34,033 bases of DNA from a virus: IMG/VR virus record IMGVR_UViG_3300044734_000050, positions 1 to 34,033 of that record; one strand, written 5' to 3'. This document shows, piece after piece, positions 24,074 to 30,839 of this stretch. The notes under the pieces were generated by a model, which was not told the origin of the DNA, made no database searches, and saw only the letters and a list, made by a program, of their open reading frames with translations. Each line of letters opens with the position of its first letter. Position 1 is the first letter of the stretch. The translations under genes and the position numbers were made by a program.

Positions 24074-25665
24074 GCCGGACCCTGATCGGGCGCCGACGGG
24101 ATATGCCGCGCGCCGGCGAGCTGCGCCATTTGATCGACGGCTTTCTGCACCGCCGCCTTGTCGCGGAGCTTGAGCAACGTCACTTCGGTTTCCTCAAGCC
24201 AGGCCTCCATGGTCGCGCGGCCATCCATGTTTGCCCTGAATTCCTCGGGGAATATCGATCCCAGCGTCGTGGCGGTGCGTGCGGCCTCGGCAACCGCTTG
24301 CAGCCGGGCCGCGGCCTGCGCGGGATTGAGCGGCAGCGTCGAGACCGAACGGCCATCGACCTGCACCGGCTCGATCGCCTTCGATGCTTCCAGGAGGTAT
24401 TTGTACCGCAGGAAAATCTGCGACAGGTCGCGCCAGAACGGCAGGCCGGGAGTGCCGATGCGGCGCTGCATCCGCGCGCGCTCGTCCAGCCATTGCGTCG
24501 CAGTCGGCGGGGTATCGCCGGACTGTTCGGGCAGGTCGACGTAGAACAGCTTCTGCAGTTTTTTCAACTTGGTCTGGTAAGCATAGTTTTCCGGGTTGGC
24601 GGGCGGCGCGGCGTAGATGTTCTTGATAGCGTCCTGCGAGCCGACTGCGATCGGATAGGCCATGCCGGATTCGAAGCCCTGCTCGACATTGGAAAAACTG
24701 TCGCTCGGATATGTGATCGGTGGCCGGATTGCCAGTTCGGCGTTCTCCTGCAGCATCAGTTCGGCCTCGTCGATCTGCTGCAGTGACGGCAGGCCTTGCA
24801 GCAACGGACCGGTTCCGAATGGCGAATCGGGCGACGGGTTAAAGCGGCCAACCCATAGCGGACAGCAGCCCTCGCCGTTGATCTCGACATCGTGCACCAG
24901 GTTGTTGCCGGACTTGCCGACCATGACGACGTGCTGCCAGCATTCGTCGCCCTTGTTCTCCCAGATGCGCCAGAAGCCCCACACCACCTGGGTGCGCTCG
25001 GCGGGCTTCTTTTCCATGTCGGTTTTTAGCTTCGCCGGCACCTTGGCCCAGATTTCATCGCCGAGGAGTTCGCGGACATAGGCGTTACGGGTGTAGCGGA
25101 CGGCAAAGCGGTCATCGATCTCGCCGTAGGGGCCGAGGTTGATTTCCAGTTCTTCCAGCGGAATCGCCGAGTTGACAATCGGCGCCGCGGCGTGCGGGCG
25201 CTCGATCCACATGCCGACTGTTCCGATGGCAAGGTCGGGATAGAACGCCTTGGCGATTTCGGGGTACAGGTTCGACGCCTTCATGGCGTTGAAGATCGCC
25301 AGATCGCCTTTCTTGATGGCGTCCTTCACCTTGTCCCAGACGCCGGGGGGCAAATCCATGCCAGGCCCGCGCTTGCACCACGGCTTGTCCGGCGACATGA
25401 AGGAGTTGACGATCTCGGTGACGAAATCGCCCGTCAGAATGAAGCCCTCGTCGGTGTTGAGTTCGGGAGCATCCTTTGGACCGAACTCGGAAGGATGCGT
25501 GTTCGAATTGATGTTGCGCAGCCGATGGGGCGCTGTATAAAAATAGCAATTCTTGAATTCGATCTCGCGATGCGCTTTTTGTCGCCGGCAATCCGCAAGG
25601 CGGTCGTTCGCGACCTTTTCGAGCGGCGATGGCGTGTCGGACGGCGGCTTGGGGAGTTTTGCCAT
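24070..25665 (-). CDS. Portal / head-to-tail connector protein (531 aa)
   Basis: The protein begins AKLPKPPSDTPSPLEKV and shows LADCRRQKAHREIEFKNCYFYTAPHR, LNTDEGFILTGDFVTEIVNSFMSPDKPW and GTVGMWIERP, features of T7/BPP-1-type portal proteins (connector fold with clip, wing and crown). The 531-aa length fits T7 gp8 (536). It forms the dodecameric ring at one capsid vertex for DNA entry and tail attachment. It follows a 73-aa gene by one base and its stop is overlapped by the start of the Bbp19-like gene (ATGA). Six cysteines are present. Confidence 0.85.
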   Translation of the reverse strand: MAKLPKPPSDTPSPLEKVANDRLADCRRQKAHREIEFKNCYFYTAPHRLRNINSNTHPSEFGPKDAPELNTDEGFILTGDFVTEIVNSFMSPDKPWCKRGPGMDLPPGVWDKVKDAIKKGDLAIFNAMKASNLYPEIAKAFYPDLAIGTVGMWIERPHAAAPIVNSAIPLEELEINLGPYGEIDDRFAVRYTRNAYVRELLGDEIWAKVPAKLKTDMEKKPAERTQVVWGFWRIWENKGDECWQHVVMVGKSGNNLVHDVEINGEGCCPLWVGRFNPSPDSPFGTGPLLQGLPSLQQIDEAELMLQENAELAIRPPITYPSDSFSNVEQGFESGMAYPIAVGSQDAIKNIYAAPPANPENYAYQTKLKKLQKLFYVDLPEQSGDTPPTATQWLDERARMQRRIGTPGLPFWRDLSQIFLRYKYLLEASKAIEPVQVDGRSVSTLPLNPAQAAARLQAVAEAARTATTLGSIFPEEFRANMDGRATMEAWLEETEVTLLKLRDKAAVQKAVDQMAQLAGARHIPSAPDQGPA

Positions 25666-25666
25666 A

Positions 25667-25888
25667 TCAGAACCGGATCGGCGGGGTTGCGGCGGCGATC
25701 GGGGCCGCCGGTGAGATCGGCGCCATGCCGCTGCCGGCCAGCGCGAGGCGGGTGCCGTAGCGGGCCATCAGGTTCGCGGTATCGAACTGCGCCTCGGTCT
25801 GCAGGCTCGAGATCAGCGTCTGCTGCGCCCGCGCCTGGTCCGCGGCGAGATTGGGATCAGTTTCGATTTTCGGCCCGCTGCCCTGCAT
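25667..25888 (-). CDS. Small hypothetical protein before portal (73 aa)
   Basis: I place the start at ATG 25888 (MQGSGPKIETDPNLAADQARAQ), preceded by AAGGTGGAG; the frame is open to GTG 25951, but that part coincides with a motif copy and with the overlapping neighbour. The product is a Gln/Ala helix (ARAQQTLISSLQTEAQFDTANLMARYGTRLALAG) followed by a Pro/Ala-rich tail. Small proteins of this kind precede portal genes in other podophages (recollection). The stop is one base before the portal start. It could be a packaging accessory; the role is unknown. Confidence 0.6.
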   Translation of the reverse strand: MQGSGPKIETDPNLAADQARAQQTLISSLQTEAQFDTANLMARYGTRLALAGSGMAPISPAAPIAAATPPIRF

Positions 25889-26297
25889 CGTCGCGCACCA
25901 CTCCACCTTGTGCGACGAGGTGGCGGAACAGGCGGTCGGGCCGCAACGCACTGGAACGGACGCCGATCAGGTGCTTGATCGCGGTGGTGCAGAACAAGCC
26001 GATGCGGAACAGCGGCAGGCAATCGGCGCGCGCATCGACCGTGACGAGGCAATTTCCATCGACGATGGCTGATATCACGGCATGGGCATGCACCCCGTCG
26101 GCAAGGTGGGTCAGCCGGGTGCGCCGGAAGCCGACATCGTAGATCGTCCAGATGCCGAGCTCGGGCAGATACGCGAACGCCGAGACGTGCTTGAAGCGGC
26201 CGCAAGCGATCGCGGCGAAAAACCAGTTCTCGGCCTTGCGATGAAACACGACGGTCCAGCGCCGGGCTTCGATGCCGAAGGCCGGGACCTCACGCAC
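25857..26297 (-). CDS. Conserved-looking phage protein between terminase and portal (146 aa)
   Basis: A GTG start at 26297 overlaps the terminase stop. The body reads WTVVFHRKAENWFFAAIACGRFKHVSAFAYLPELGIWTIYDVGFRR, a mixed alpha/beta pattern with CGRFKHV (Cys and His adjacent to a strand) that could be a hydrolase-like site but could equally be structural. Residues 90-115 contain LVTVDARADCLPLFRIGLFCTTAIKHLIG. The C-terminal 30 codons overlap the start region of the next gene. I recall similar proteins in podovirus packaging regions but know no function. Confidence 0.55.
   Translation of the reverse strand: MREVPAFGIEARRWTVVFHRKAENWFFAAIACGRFKHVSAFAYLPELGIWTIYDVGFRRTRLTHLADGVHAHAVISAIVDGNCLVTVDARADCLPLFRIGLFCTTAIKHLIGVRSSALRPDRLFRHLVAQGGVVRDDAGQRAENRN
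25940..25957 (-). promoter_or_regulatory. Conserved motif, copy 5 (portal block; inside the 146-aa gene)
   Basis: The minus strand reads GTTCCAGTGCGTTGCGGC, with the core at 25943-25951, coding S-A-L-R-P in the 146-aa protein. It lies 54 nt before the likely ATG at 25888. If the GTG within the core were used as a start, the motif would be part of the 73-aa gene; the in-frame ATG with a good ribosome site argues against this. Confidence 0.5.
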
Positions 26298-27837
26298 TGA
26301 TCCGCCGCATCGTTTTGCGGCGATTCCAGACCTGCATGGGTTTGGTCGGCAGGCCGCCCATCGTCACCGCCGATCCCTCGCCGCCGCCGAGCAGCATGTT
26401 CTCGCCCGCCTCGCAAATGTGGCTGTACTGGTTCTTTTCCGGCTCGTCGGCGTAGCGCTCGCCGGAAACGCGGATGCGACGCATGAAATAGCCGCCGGAC
26501 ATCCCGGTGATGAAGGTCACGCAGCGCGGGCTGACGATCATGGCCGAGGGCCGCGAGCCATCCGCCGAGCGGCGCATCAGCACCGCGTTGGTTGCCTCCC
26601 ACCGCACCGTGCGCTGGTTCTGCGGGTTTGGTGCCGGCAGCACGATCATGCCGTGCTCGCGGAACACGTCGAAGGGCGTCTTGTCGGTCGCCTGGCCGCG
26701 CTGCCCGCCCGCAGGATCCCCCCAGAAAACGAACGTGTAGCCGGGGTAATACTGCGCCAGATAGGCTTTGAGCTCCGGCGCGAACTCGACCGCGGACACG
26801 TCGCGGCCGATGAATTCGCGCTGCACGAACCAGTCGCCGCGCAGGTTCTGCCCGATCAGCGCCGCCGGCTGGCGCCCGAAGTCCAGCCCAACCGCCACCG
26901 GCACGCCGGGGATCGGCTCGAGCTCGCGGTCCGACACATGCACGTCGCGGCGGAACTGCGGGTAGACCGGCTGGCCGTCGGTCACCACGCTCGACCGGTT
27001 CATGATGTTGGCGTCGATCCAGCTTTTGGTCTGGCCGGCGATCTTCTCCATGTAGAAATTCGGCGGCAGGTATTTCAGGTTCTCGGCGGCAGGATTGGGC
27101 TTGTAGCCGAGCAGCCGGCCCTTGTCGTCGAAGTCCTCGAGCAGCCCCGGCGGCTGCATGAAAAACCCCCAGCTCGCCGGCTTCTTGAGCGCGTTGCGCT
27201 TTTCCTCAGCCATCCAGTCCGGCGGCGGTATGTCGCCGCGCATGATCGGCAGCCAGTGATCCGCCGGCGGCGCGTTGGTGTCGGCGATCAGCCCGCCCCA
27301 CTGGCAGCCGCCATCCTTCATCGCCGGGAACCGCGGCGGCGACACGCGCCCGACCGCCTCGCGCACCACGTCGTATTGCGCGAACTGCACCTCGTTGAAC
27401 CAGATCAGGCTGGTTTCCAGCGACATGAAATAGGACTTGGCGTCGCGGATATCTTCCAGCGCCATGAACGTGACATCGAGCTCGAGCGGCCCGACCCGCA
27501 CCTCATGCAGATAGGGCCGCGTCTCGTAGAAGATCCCGAACTGCCCGGCGCCGGTGCCCGGCGGGAACCAATCCTTCCAGGTCTTGATCGCGGTCTCTTC
27601 GAGCTTCGAATAGGTCTCGCGGAAGATATGCACCCGGAACCGCTGCCGGCCGTCCCGCTGCTTCTGCTGCGCCAACGCGCGCTGGAAAATGTGCATGCAG
27701 CAGACCGAGGAGGTGCCCGAACCCTGCGGCCCCTGGATGATCTTCACCCGGCTGGCCTGATCCCGCATGAACGCCCGCAGCACGGCACCGTCGGGCCGGA
27801 AGATCGGAAAGCCGGTTTGCGGGTCGTGCTCGATCAT
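26290..27837 (-). CDS. terL: Large terminase (ATPase-nuclease) (515 aa)
   Basis: The ATG at 27837 overlaps the upstream stop (ATGA), so the 12-codon extension is rejected. The N-terminal ATPase half has GPQGSGTS at residues 36-43 in the Walker A position and SLIWFNEV at 143-150 (Walker B, catalytic Glu149 likely). The C-terminal RNase H-like nuclease has GLDFGR (Asp319), FWGDPAGGQRG (Asp374) and NQYSHICEAGENMLLGG, in the order expected of podovirus terminases. It drives DNA into the procapsid and cuts it. Walker A lacks the usual Lys (Thr instead) and Walker B has Asn in place of Asp. Confidence 0.85.
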   Translation of the reverse strand: MIEHDPQTGFPIFRPDGAVLRAFMRDQASRVKIIQGPQGSGTSSVCCMHIFQRALAQQKQRDGRQRFRVHIFRETYSKLEETAIKTWKDWFPPGTGAGQFGIFYETRPYLHEVRVGPLELDVTFMALEDIRDAKSYFMSLETSLIWFNEVQFAQYDVVREAVGRVSPPRFPAMKDGGCQWGGLIADTNAPPADHWLPIMRGDIPPPDWMAEEKRNALKKPASWGFFMQPPGLLEDFDDKGRLLGYKPNPAAENLKYLPPNFYMEKIAGQTKSWIDANIMNRSSVVTDGQPVYPQFRRDVHVSDRELEPIPGVPVAVGLDFGRQPAALIGQNLRGDWFVQREFIGRDVSAVEFAPELKAYLAQYYPGYTFVFWGDPAGGQRGQATDKTPFDVFREHGMIVLPAPNPQNQRTVRWEATNAVLMRRSADGSRPSAMIVSPRCVTFITGMSGGYFMRRIRVSGERYADEPEKNQYSHICEAGENMLLGGGEGSAVTMGGLPTKPMQVWNRRKTMRRISA

Positions 27838-28025
27838 GCGGCCACCGGAACCACCTTGAAGCCGCGGGCCCACAATTCGGCGAGGATGTAATCCGTCCAG
27901 CGCTCCGCATCGATCGGTTCGGTATTGTTGAAGGTCAGTGCCAGATCAATCAGCGCCTCGCGCGCCCCGTTGCCCGGATTGCGCGCACCCTCCCTGCTAG
28001 GAAAATCGACGACTTCGGCCGTCAC
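27834..28025 (-). CDS. Small hypothetical protein upstream of terL (63-74 aa)
   Basis: The frame runs into the terminase start with an ATGA overlap, strong evidence of a real coupled gene. The start is uncertain: a TTG at 28058 gives 74 aa, while GTG 28025 (TAEVVDFPSREGARNPGNG) gives 63 aa; I list the latter. The product ends with AERWTDYILAELWARGFKVVPVAA, an alpha/beta segment. It resembles small proteins preceding podovirus terminases (recollection only). It could be a terminase-associated factor. Confidence 0.55.
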   Translation of the reverse strand: MTAEVVDFPSREGARNPGNGAREALIDLALTFNNTEPIDAERWTDYILAELWARGFKVVPVAA

Positions 28026-28058
28026 GATAATTTTCCCAGCGAGATTTGAGGAAAACAA

Positions 28059-28259
28059 AAAATCCGGGCAGCCGTAGTTTGAGGGGAGACGGAGAGGGGG
28101 AAATGCCAGCGGTCACTTCGGCGACCGATTTTTCCCCCCGGCCTTCGCTGCGCGGGTCCTGCCAACGCGAGGCCACCCCCCTGCCCGATTATGCCTCGTT
28201 CCTGATATAGGAATGCGGCATCACACGCGCCAATGAGCGTATCGCGTTGATCTTGCACG
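28059..28259. other. Gap between small terminase and pre-terL gene
   Basis: About 200-235 bases lack a convincing gene. A minus-strand frame crosses it but its translation is Gly/Arg/Pro-rich and unlike a protein. A run of GGGGGG and A/T patches is visible (GATATAGGAAT region), but no hairpin with a T-run on the operon strand and no clear promoter. Confidence 0.4.
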
Positions 28260-28736
28260 CTATTCATGATCGATCACCGCGCCTGTCACCGGACCGTGTG
28301 TCAGTTCTGCGCCAATCGAGCGTTTCGGCTCGTCGGTCAGGTCGATCACGTATCCGGCCTTTATGTCAATGTTCACAAACACTTGGTGGCCGTCAGTCTT
28401 GAGAACGCCCTCGCTTCGCAGGATCCGCTCCGAGACCTGGGCCGAGACATGCTCAGAGCCCGCGTCGATCAGCTGCACGAACCGCCGGGACGCTCGCAGC
28501 GAGCCGACGCTGATGTTTTCCGATCGACGCCGCGCGATAAACACCTGTATTTGCGGTTCACGCAGCCGTCGCGATAACTGAAATTCGCTCATTCCAGCCC
28601 GTTCGGCTGCTGCTCGCTGGGTTGAACAGGCTCCGGTTTCGAGCAGATACAACGCCTTGCGGAGTTTGGTCGAGATACGCGGCTCTTTGACCGGAACCTG
28701 CTCGCTGGTGTCGGGAACGGTTGCAACTGCGCTCAT
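28260..28736 (-). CDS. Small terminase-like DNA-binding protein (158 aa)
   Basis: I start at ATG 28736 (MSAVATVPDTSEQVPVKEPRIS). The 17 codons upstream coincide with the motif and are not protein-like. Residues 22-60 form an HTH (KLRKALYLLETGACSTQRAAAERAGMSEFQLSRRLREPQ), followed by a helical segment (FIARRRSENISVGSLRASRRFVQLI) and a beta tail (HQVFVNIDIKAGYVIDL). This is the usual plan of small terminases: HTH to bind pac DNA, oligomerisation helices, C-terminal contact to the large subunit. Position upstream of the large terminase supports it. The motif is 32 nt upstream. Confidence 0.7.
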   Translation of the reverse strand: MSAVATVPDTSEQVPVKEPRISTKLRKALYLLETGACSTQRAAAERAGMSEFQLSRRLREPQIQVFIARRRSENISVGSLRASRRFVQLIDAGSEHVSAQVSERILRSEGVLKTDGHQVFVNIDIKAGYVIDLTDEPKRSIGAELTHGPVTGAVIDHE

Positions 28737-28765
28737 GGCGGCGAGCAGATGCCTGACGGTGCGGG

Positions 28766-28783
28766 GCGGCAACGCACCCGATG
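28766..28783 (-). promoter_or_regulatory. Conserved intergenic motif, copy 6 (terminase module)
   Basis: The minus strand reads CATCGGGTGCGTTGCCGC, with the core at 28769-28777, 32 nt before the small terminase ATG. It lies in a 78-nt gap that also holds a perfect inverted repeat. GGTGC can pair with GCACC at 28758-28762. Confidence 0.65.
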
Positions 28784-28798
28784 GCACAAGTGCAGCGG

Positions 28799-28822
28799 CA
28801 GCATAAGAGATACCTTATGCTG
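28799..28822. repeat. Perfect 9-bp inverted repeat, possible operator or hairpin
   Basis: CAGCATAAG and CTTATGCTG are exact inverse copies separated by AGATAC. The repeat covers the TAA stop of the 202-aa gene and lies 22 nt upstream of motif copy 6, ahead of the small terminase. It has no T-run after it on the operon strand, so it is not a standard terminator. A dimeric repressor operator or an RNA hairpin are both possible. It is AT-richer than its surroundings. Confidence 0.6.
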
Positions 28823-29423
28823 TAGCCGGACCTGTGCCACGGCGGCGATACCATGTGCGCCGGCTGATGCCTTCGGCTTTCCATGGTTCCGAGTGGGCGA
28901 CCGATTGCTGCTCATAGGCTGCGCGGGGCTTCTGGCCTTTGGCGCGGCGCTGGGCGGCCTTGCGCTCCCGATCCTTCTGCTTGCGGCGCCTGGTGCGCGC
29001 GGCCTTGTTCTGGTCGACGGCGCCGATGGTGGTGATCCCGAGCAATGTCCGTTCCTCCATGGTCAGCCGCACGCGCCAGGCGAGGGCGTCGGCTTTCCAA
29101 CGCTGCGGGTTGGCAAGGATGGGCGGCACGATTTGGCGCTGCTCGGCTGCGGTGAGCCACGGTGCCCAGATGTCGATCCAGTTGGCGATATGGCCGCGGG
29201 GATGGGCGAGGCAGGCCAGATGGTTGATCGCTATCTTGAGGTCGTCGCGGCCGGCGTCGTCATCGGGCAGCGTGGTGCCGTAGCGGCTACGATAGAGGAT
29301 TGCGAGGTCGTTCATGCGCAGCGCGATCAGCTGCATCGGCGAGCGGCGCGCGCGGCGGCTCCTGCGTTTCTGCCGCTCGGAGAACCATTTGACGTTACCT
29401 TGAAGGCGGCGCGGCTTCTGCAT
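28815..29423 (-). CDS. Basic DNA-binding-like protein with C-terminal HTH-type motif (202 aa)
   Basis: I start at ATG 29423 (MQKPRRLQGNVKWF); a long in-frame extension to 29849 is a shadow of the upstream gene. The N-terminus is basic; residues 30-120 are helical and W-rich (NWIDIWAPWLTAAEQRQIV); residues 140-175 are Arg/Lys-rich (AARTRRRKQKDRERKAAQRRAKGQK). The end, EPWKAEGISRRTWYRRRG, resembles a recognition helix found in rhizobial replication or regulatory proteins. It is likely a DNA-binding regulator. The motif is 29 nt upstream and the inverted repeat lies over its stop codon. Confidence 0.6.
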   Translation of the reverse strand: MQKPRRLQGNVKWFSERQKRRSRRARRSPMQLIALRMNDLAILYRSRYGTTLPDDDAGRDDLKIAINHLACLAHPRGHIANWIDIWAPWLTAAEQRQIVPPILANPQRWKADALAWRVRLTMEERTLLGITTIGAVDQNKAARTRRRKQKDRERKAAQRRAKGQKPRAAYEQQSVAHSEPWKAEGISRRTWYRRRGTGPATA

Positions 29424-29883
29424 GCGGCATGATCGCTGGCACAGGTCTGTCCGCAACGCACTCCGACAGTCGCGTGGCACTCTGCTTGCGCGCGGCCCTG
29501 GCGGTTCCCCTCGATTTGTAGGGCGTCCTGTTGTTGGTGAGCCCGGCCGCATGCAGGGCGGCACGCCGCTCGCGCATGCGCTTCCGCACAGCGTATCGTT
29601 CCAGTTCGCGATACACGGGATCGGCGGCTCGCTTGGCCCGCATTGCCGGTGCCTGGCGGGCAGCATGACGGCGCAGATGCTCGTCGCAGTAAATCTTCGA
29701 ATCCGGGATGCAGGGATCGCCACACTCCGCGCAGAGCCCGAGCATGCGACGGGCCCCGTAAACCTTCTGTTTCCTCGATCGTGTGCGCGCCTTCTGGCAT
29801 GGCTCGCACCGTTGTCGCTTGCCGCCGGCACCGCGCTCGCGTCGCTCAATCAACGTCGGGCAATCCAGGCATTTGACTTTCAT
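29395..29883 (-). CDS. Cys-rich zinc-finger-like protein (162 aa)
   Basis: The N-terminal 80 residues carry CLDC (5-8), CEPC near 26-29, CAECGDPC near 51-58 and CDEH near 66-69, which could bind two zinc ions. The middle is strongly basic (RHAARQAPAMRAKRAADPVYRELERYAVRKRMRERRAAL). The start at ATG 29883 is the first in frame. The 3' end overlaps the next gene by 29 nt. Zinc-finger plus basic helix suggests nucleic-acid binding, for example an HNH-like remnant, though no HNH residues are visible. Confidence 0.55.
   Translation of the reverse strand: MKVKCLDCPTLIERRERGAGGKRQRCEPCQKARTRSRKQKVYGARRMLGLCAECGDPCIPDSKIYCDEHLRRHAARQAPAMRAKRAADPVYRELERYAVRKRMRERRAALHAAGLTNNRTPYKSRGTARAARKQSATRLSECVADRPVPAIMPHAEAAPPSR
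29450..29467 (-). promoter_or_regulatory. Conserved motif, copy 7 (regulator gene; inside zinc-finger gene)
   Basis: The minus strand reads GTCGGAGTGCGTTGCGGA, with the core at 29453-29461, inside the 3' end of the zinc-finger gene where it codes E-C-V-A-D. This reading frame differs from that at copies 4 and 5. It is 29 nt before ATG 29423. Confidence 0.6.
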
Positions 29884-30358
29884 TGCCGCGCTTCCTCGCG
29901 CTGTTGCTTCCTGCCCGGCGCCACCGGATGACGATTGCCCGGCGCGCCATCTTCACGCGCTGCTCGCGCGGCCACTTCAAACGGGCCAATCCGCCCTTGC
30001 GCCCGTTCTCCTTTGCTATCAGCGGTTTTGCGCGCTCCAAAAGCTGCTTACTAAGCCGCTTGCTATGCAGCCGCACATTGCTCGAATCCCGCCCTTCCCA
30101 CTTCGCCCGCATCCGCGCCTCGGCTTCCGGATTCGGCACCATGATGAACATCACCGCGAACATTTCCATGAACGTGTCGAGCGTCATTTCGCTCAGCGAT
30201 TTGGTATGCGTCGGGCCCAGCACCTTGTCGGTATGCCCGGCCGTCAAACCGCCGCGCTCGTCGCAGAACTGGTTCGACAGCCCGCGCATCTCCCTGGCCT
30301 TGGCGAGGGCCGCGATGATCTCCGCGCTGCTGGTGACGACGGCGAGAGGTTCTTTCAT
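29846..30358 (-). CDS. HTH-like regulator-type protein (170 aa)
   Basis: I start at ATG 30358 (MKEPLAVVTSSAEIIAALAKARE), coupled to the upstream gene by ATGA; the longer open frame to 30721 is shadow. Residues 12-50 look like an XRE-type HTH (IIAALAKAREMRGLSNQFCDERGGL, then AGHTDKVLGP). The middle (SLSEMTLDTFMEMFAVMFIM) is helical. The C-terminal half is basic (ENGRKGGLARLKWPREQRVKMARRA). I recall similar proteins in Bradyrhizobium-type phages. It is probably a DNA-binding regulator. Confidence 0.6.
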   Translation of the reverse strand: MKEPLAVVTSSAEIIAALAKAREMRGLSNQFCDERGGLTAGHTDKVLGPTHTKSLSEMTLDTFMEMFAVMFIMVPNPEAEARMRAKWEGRDSSNVRLHSKRLSKQLLERAKPLIAKENGRKGGLARLKWPREQRVKMARRAIVIRWRRAGSNSARKRGNESQMPGLPDVD

Positions 30359-30549
30359 CTGCACACCGGCGTCTTGCCGATCTCCCCAACCTGCTTGCCG
30401 TGCCGTTCGAACACGGTCCAATGCGGCGGATCGTTCTGCGGCTCGTGGCGTGTCCGCCTGACGATGCCGCAGTTCTTGCAGGTGCGCAGCGTGTTTTGCG
30501 CATCGGGGCGCACCGCATCGGACCAGGAATGGTTGCGGGGCTGGGTCAT
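30355..30549 (-). CDS. Small Cys-containing protein (64 aa)
   Basis: ATG 30549 overlaps the upstream stop and its own stop overlaps the next start, both ATGA. The product has CKNCG near residues 24-28 and a final CR, so it could be a short zinc knuckle; RTRHEPQNDPPHWTVF follows. It sits in a tight chain of regulatory genes. The function is unknown. Confidence 0.55.
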   Translation of the reverse strand: MTQPRNHSWSDAVRPDAQNTLRTCKNCGIVRRTRHEPQNDPPHWTVFERHGKQVGEIGKTPVCR

Positions 30550-30839
30550 GCCGCGAGCCTTTCCCGGCGCCACATATCGATGATGCTGACCACGGTGGAT
30601 TCCGATAGCCGGACGATTTTGGCGATGCGTGCGCTGTCTTGCCGCGCGCCGTGGAGCACGATCGCAGCCGCAACTTGGTCATCGAGTTCGGCGTCCGGTT
30701 GCACACCCACCCGCGAGGCATACGCGGCTTCGAACAGCACCTTGGCGTATGCCGTCGGCTTGTAGCCGTGCTTCAAGCCCTGCTTTTCCAGCCAGTCGGC
30801 CACACGATCGTCGACGCTGAAGTTGATTTGCCGCGTCAT
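30546..30839 (-). CDS. RHH/HTH DNA-binding protein (97 aa)
   Basis: The N-terminus RQINFSVDDRVADWLEKQGLKHG fits a ribbon-helix-helix beta strand and helices (residues 2-40). The C-terminal half has AAAIVLHGARQDSARIAKIVRLSESTVVSIIDMWRRER, a good HTH of the kind seen in resolvases and transposase N-termini. Two DNA-binding units in 97 residues suggest a transcriptional regulator. ATGA overlaps on both sides put it in a coupled chain. Confidence 0.6.
   Translation of the reverse strand: MTRQINFSVDDRVADWLEKQGLKHGYKPTAYAKVLFEAAYASRVGVQPDAELDDQVAAAIVLHGARQDSARIAKIVRLSESTVVSIIDMWRRERLAA

Noticed and set aside
26272-27891. 539-aa plus-strand open frame opposite the large terminase
   Set aside because: It is the mirror of a clear terminase gene, rich in Arg, His, Ala and Gly, with no domain pattern. 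It is a high-GC antisense artefact.
28110-28132. CGGTC...GACCG stem followed by ATTTTT on the plus strand
   Set aside because: It has only five base pairs and lies on the strand opposite to the operon. It is not a convincing terminator for any gene here.
28022-28267. 81-aa minus-strand frame between the small terminase and pre-terL gene
   Set aside because: Its translation is Gly/Arg/Pro-rich and irregular, and it overlaps both neighbours without a coupling signal. It is kept as a gap.
29424-29849. N-terminal extension of the 202-aa gene to 29849
   Set aside because: The extension is an out-of-frame shadow of the zinc-finger gene. The composition changes sharply at MQKPRR, where the motif-linked start lies.
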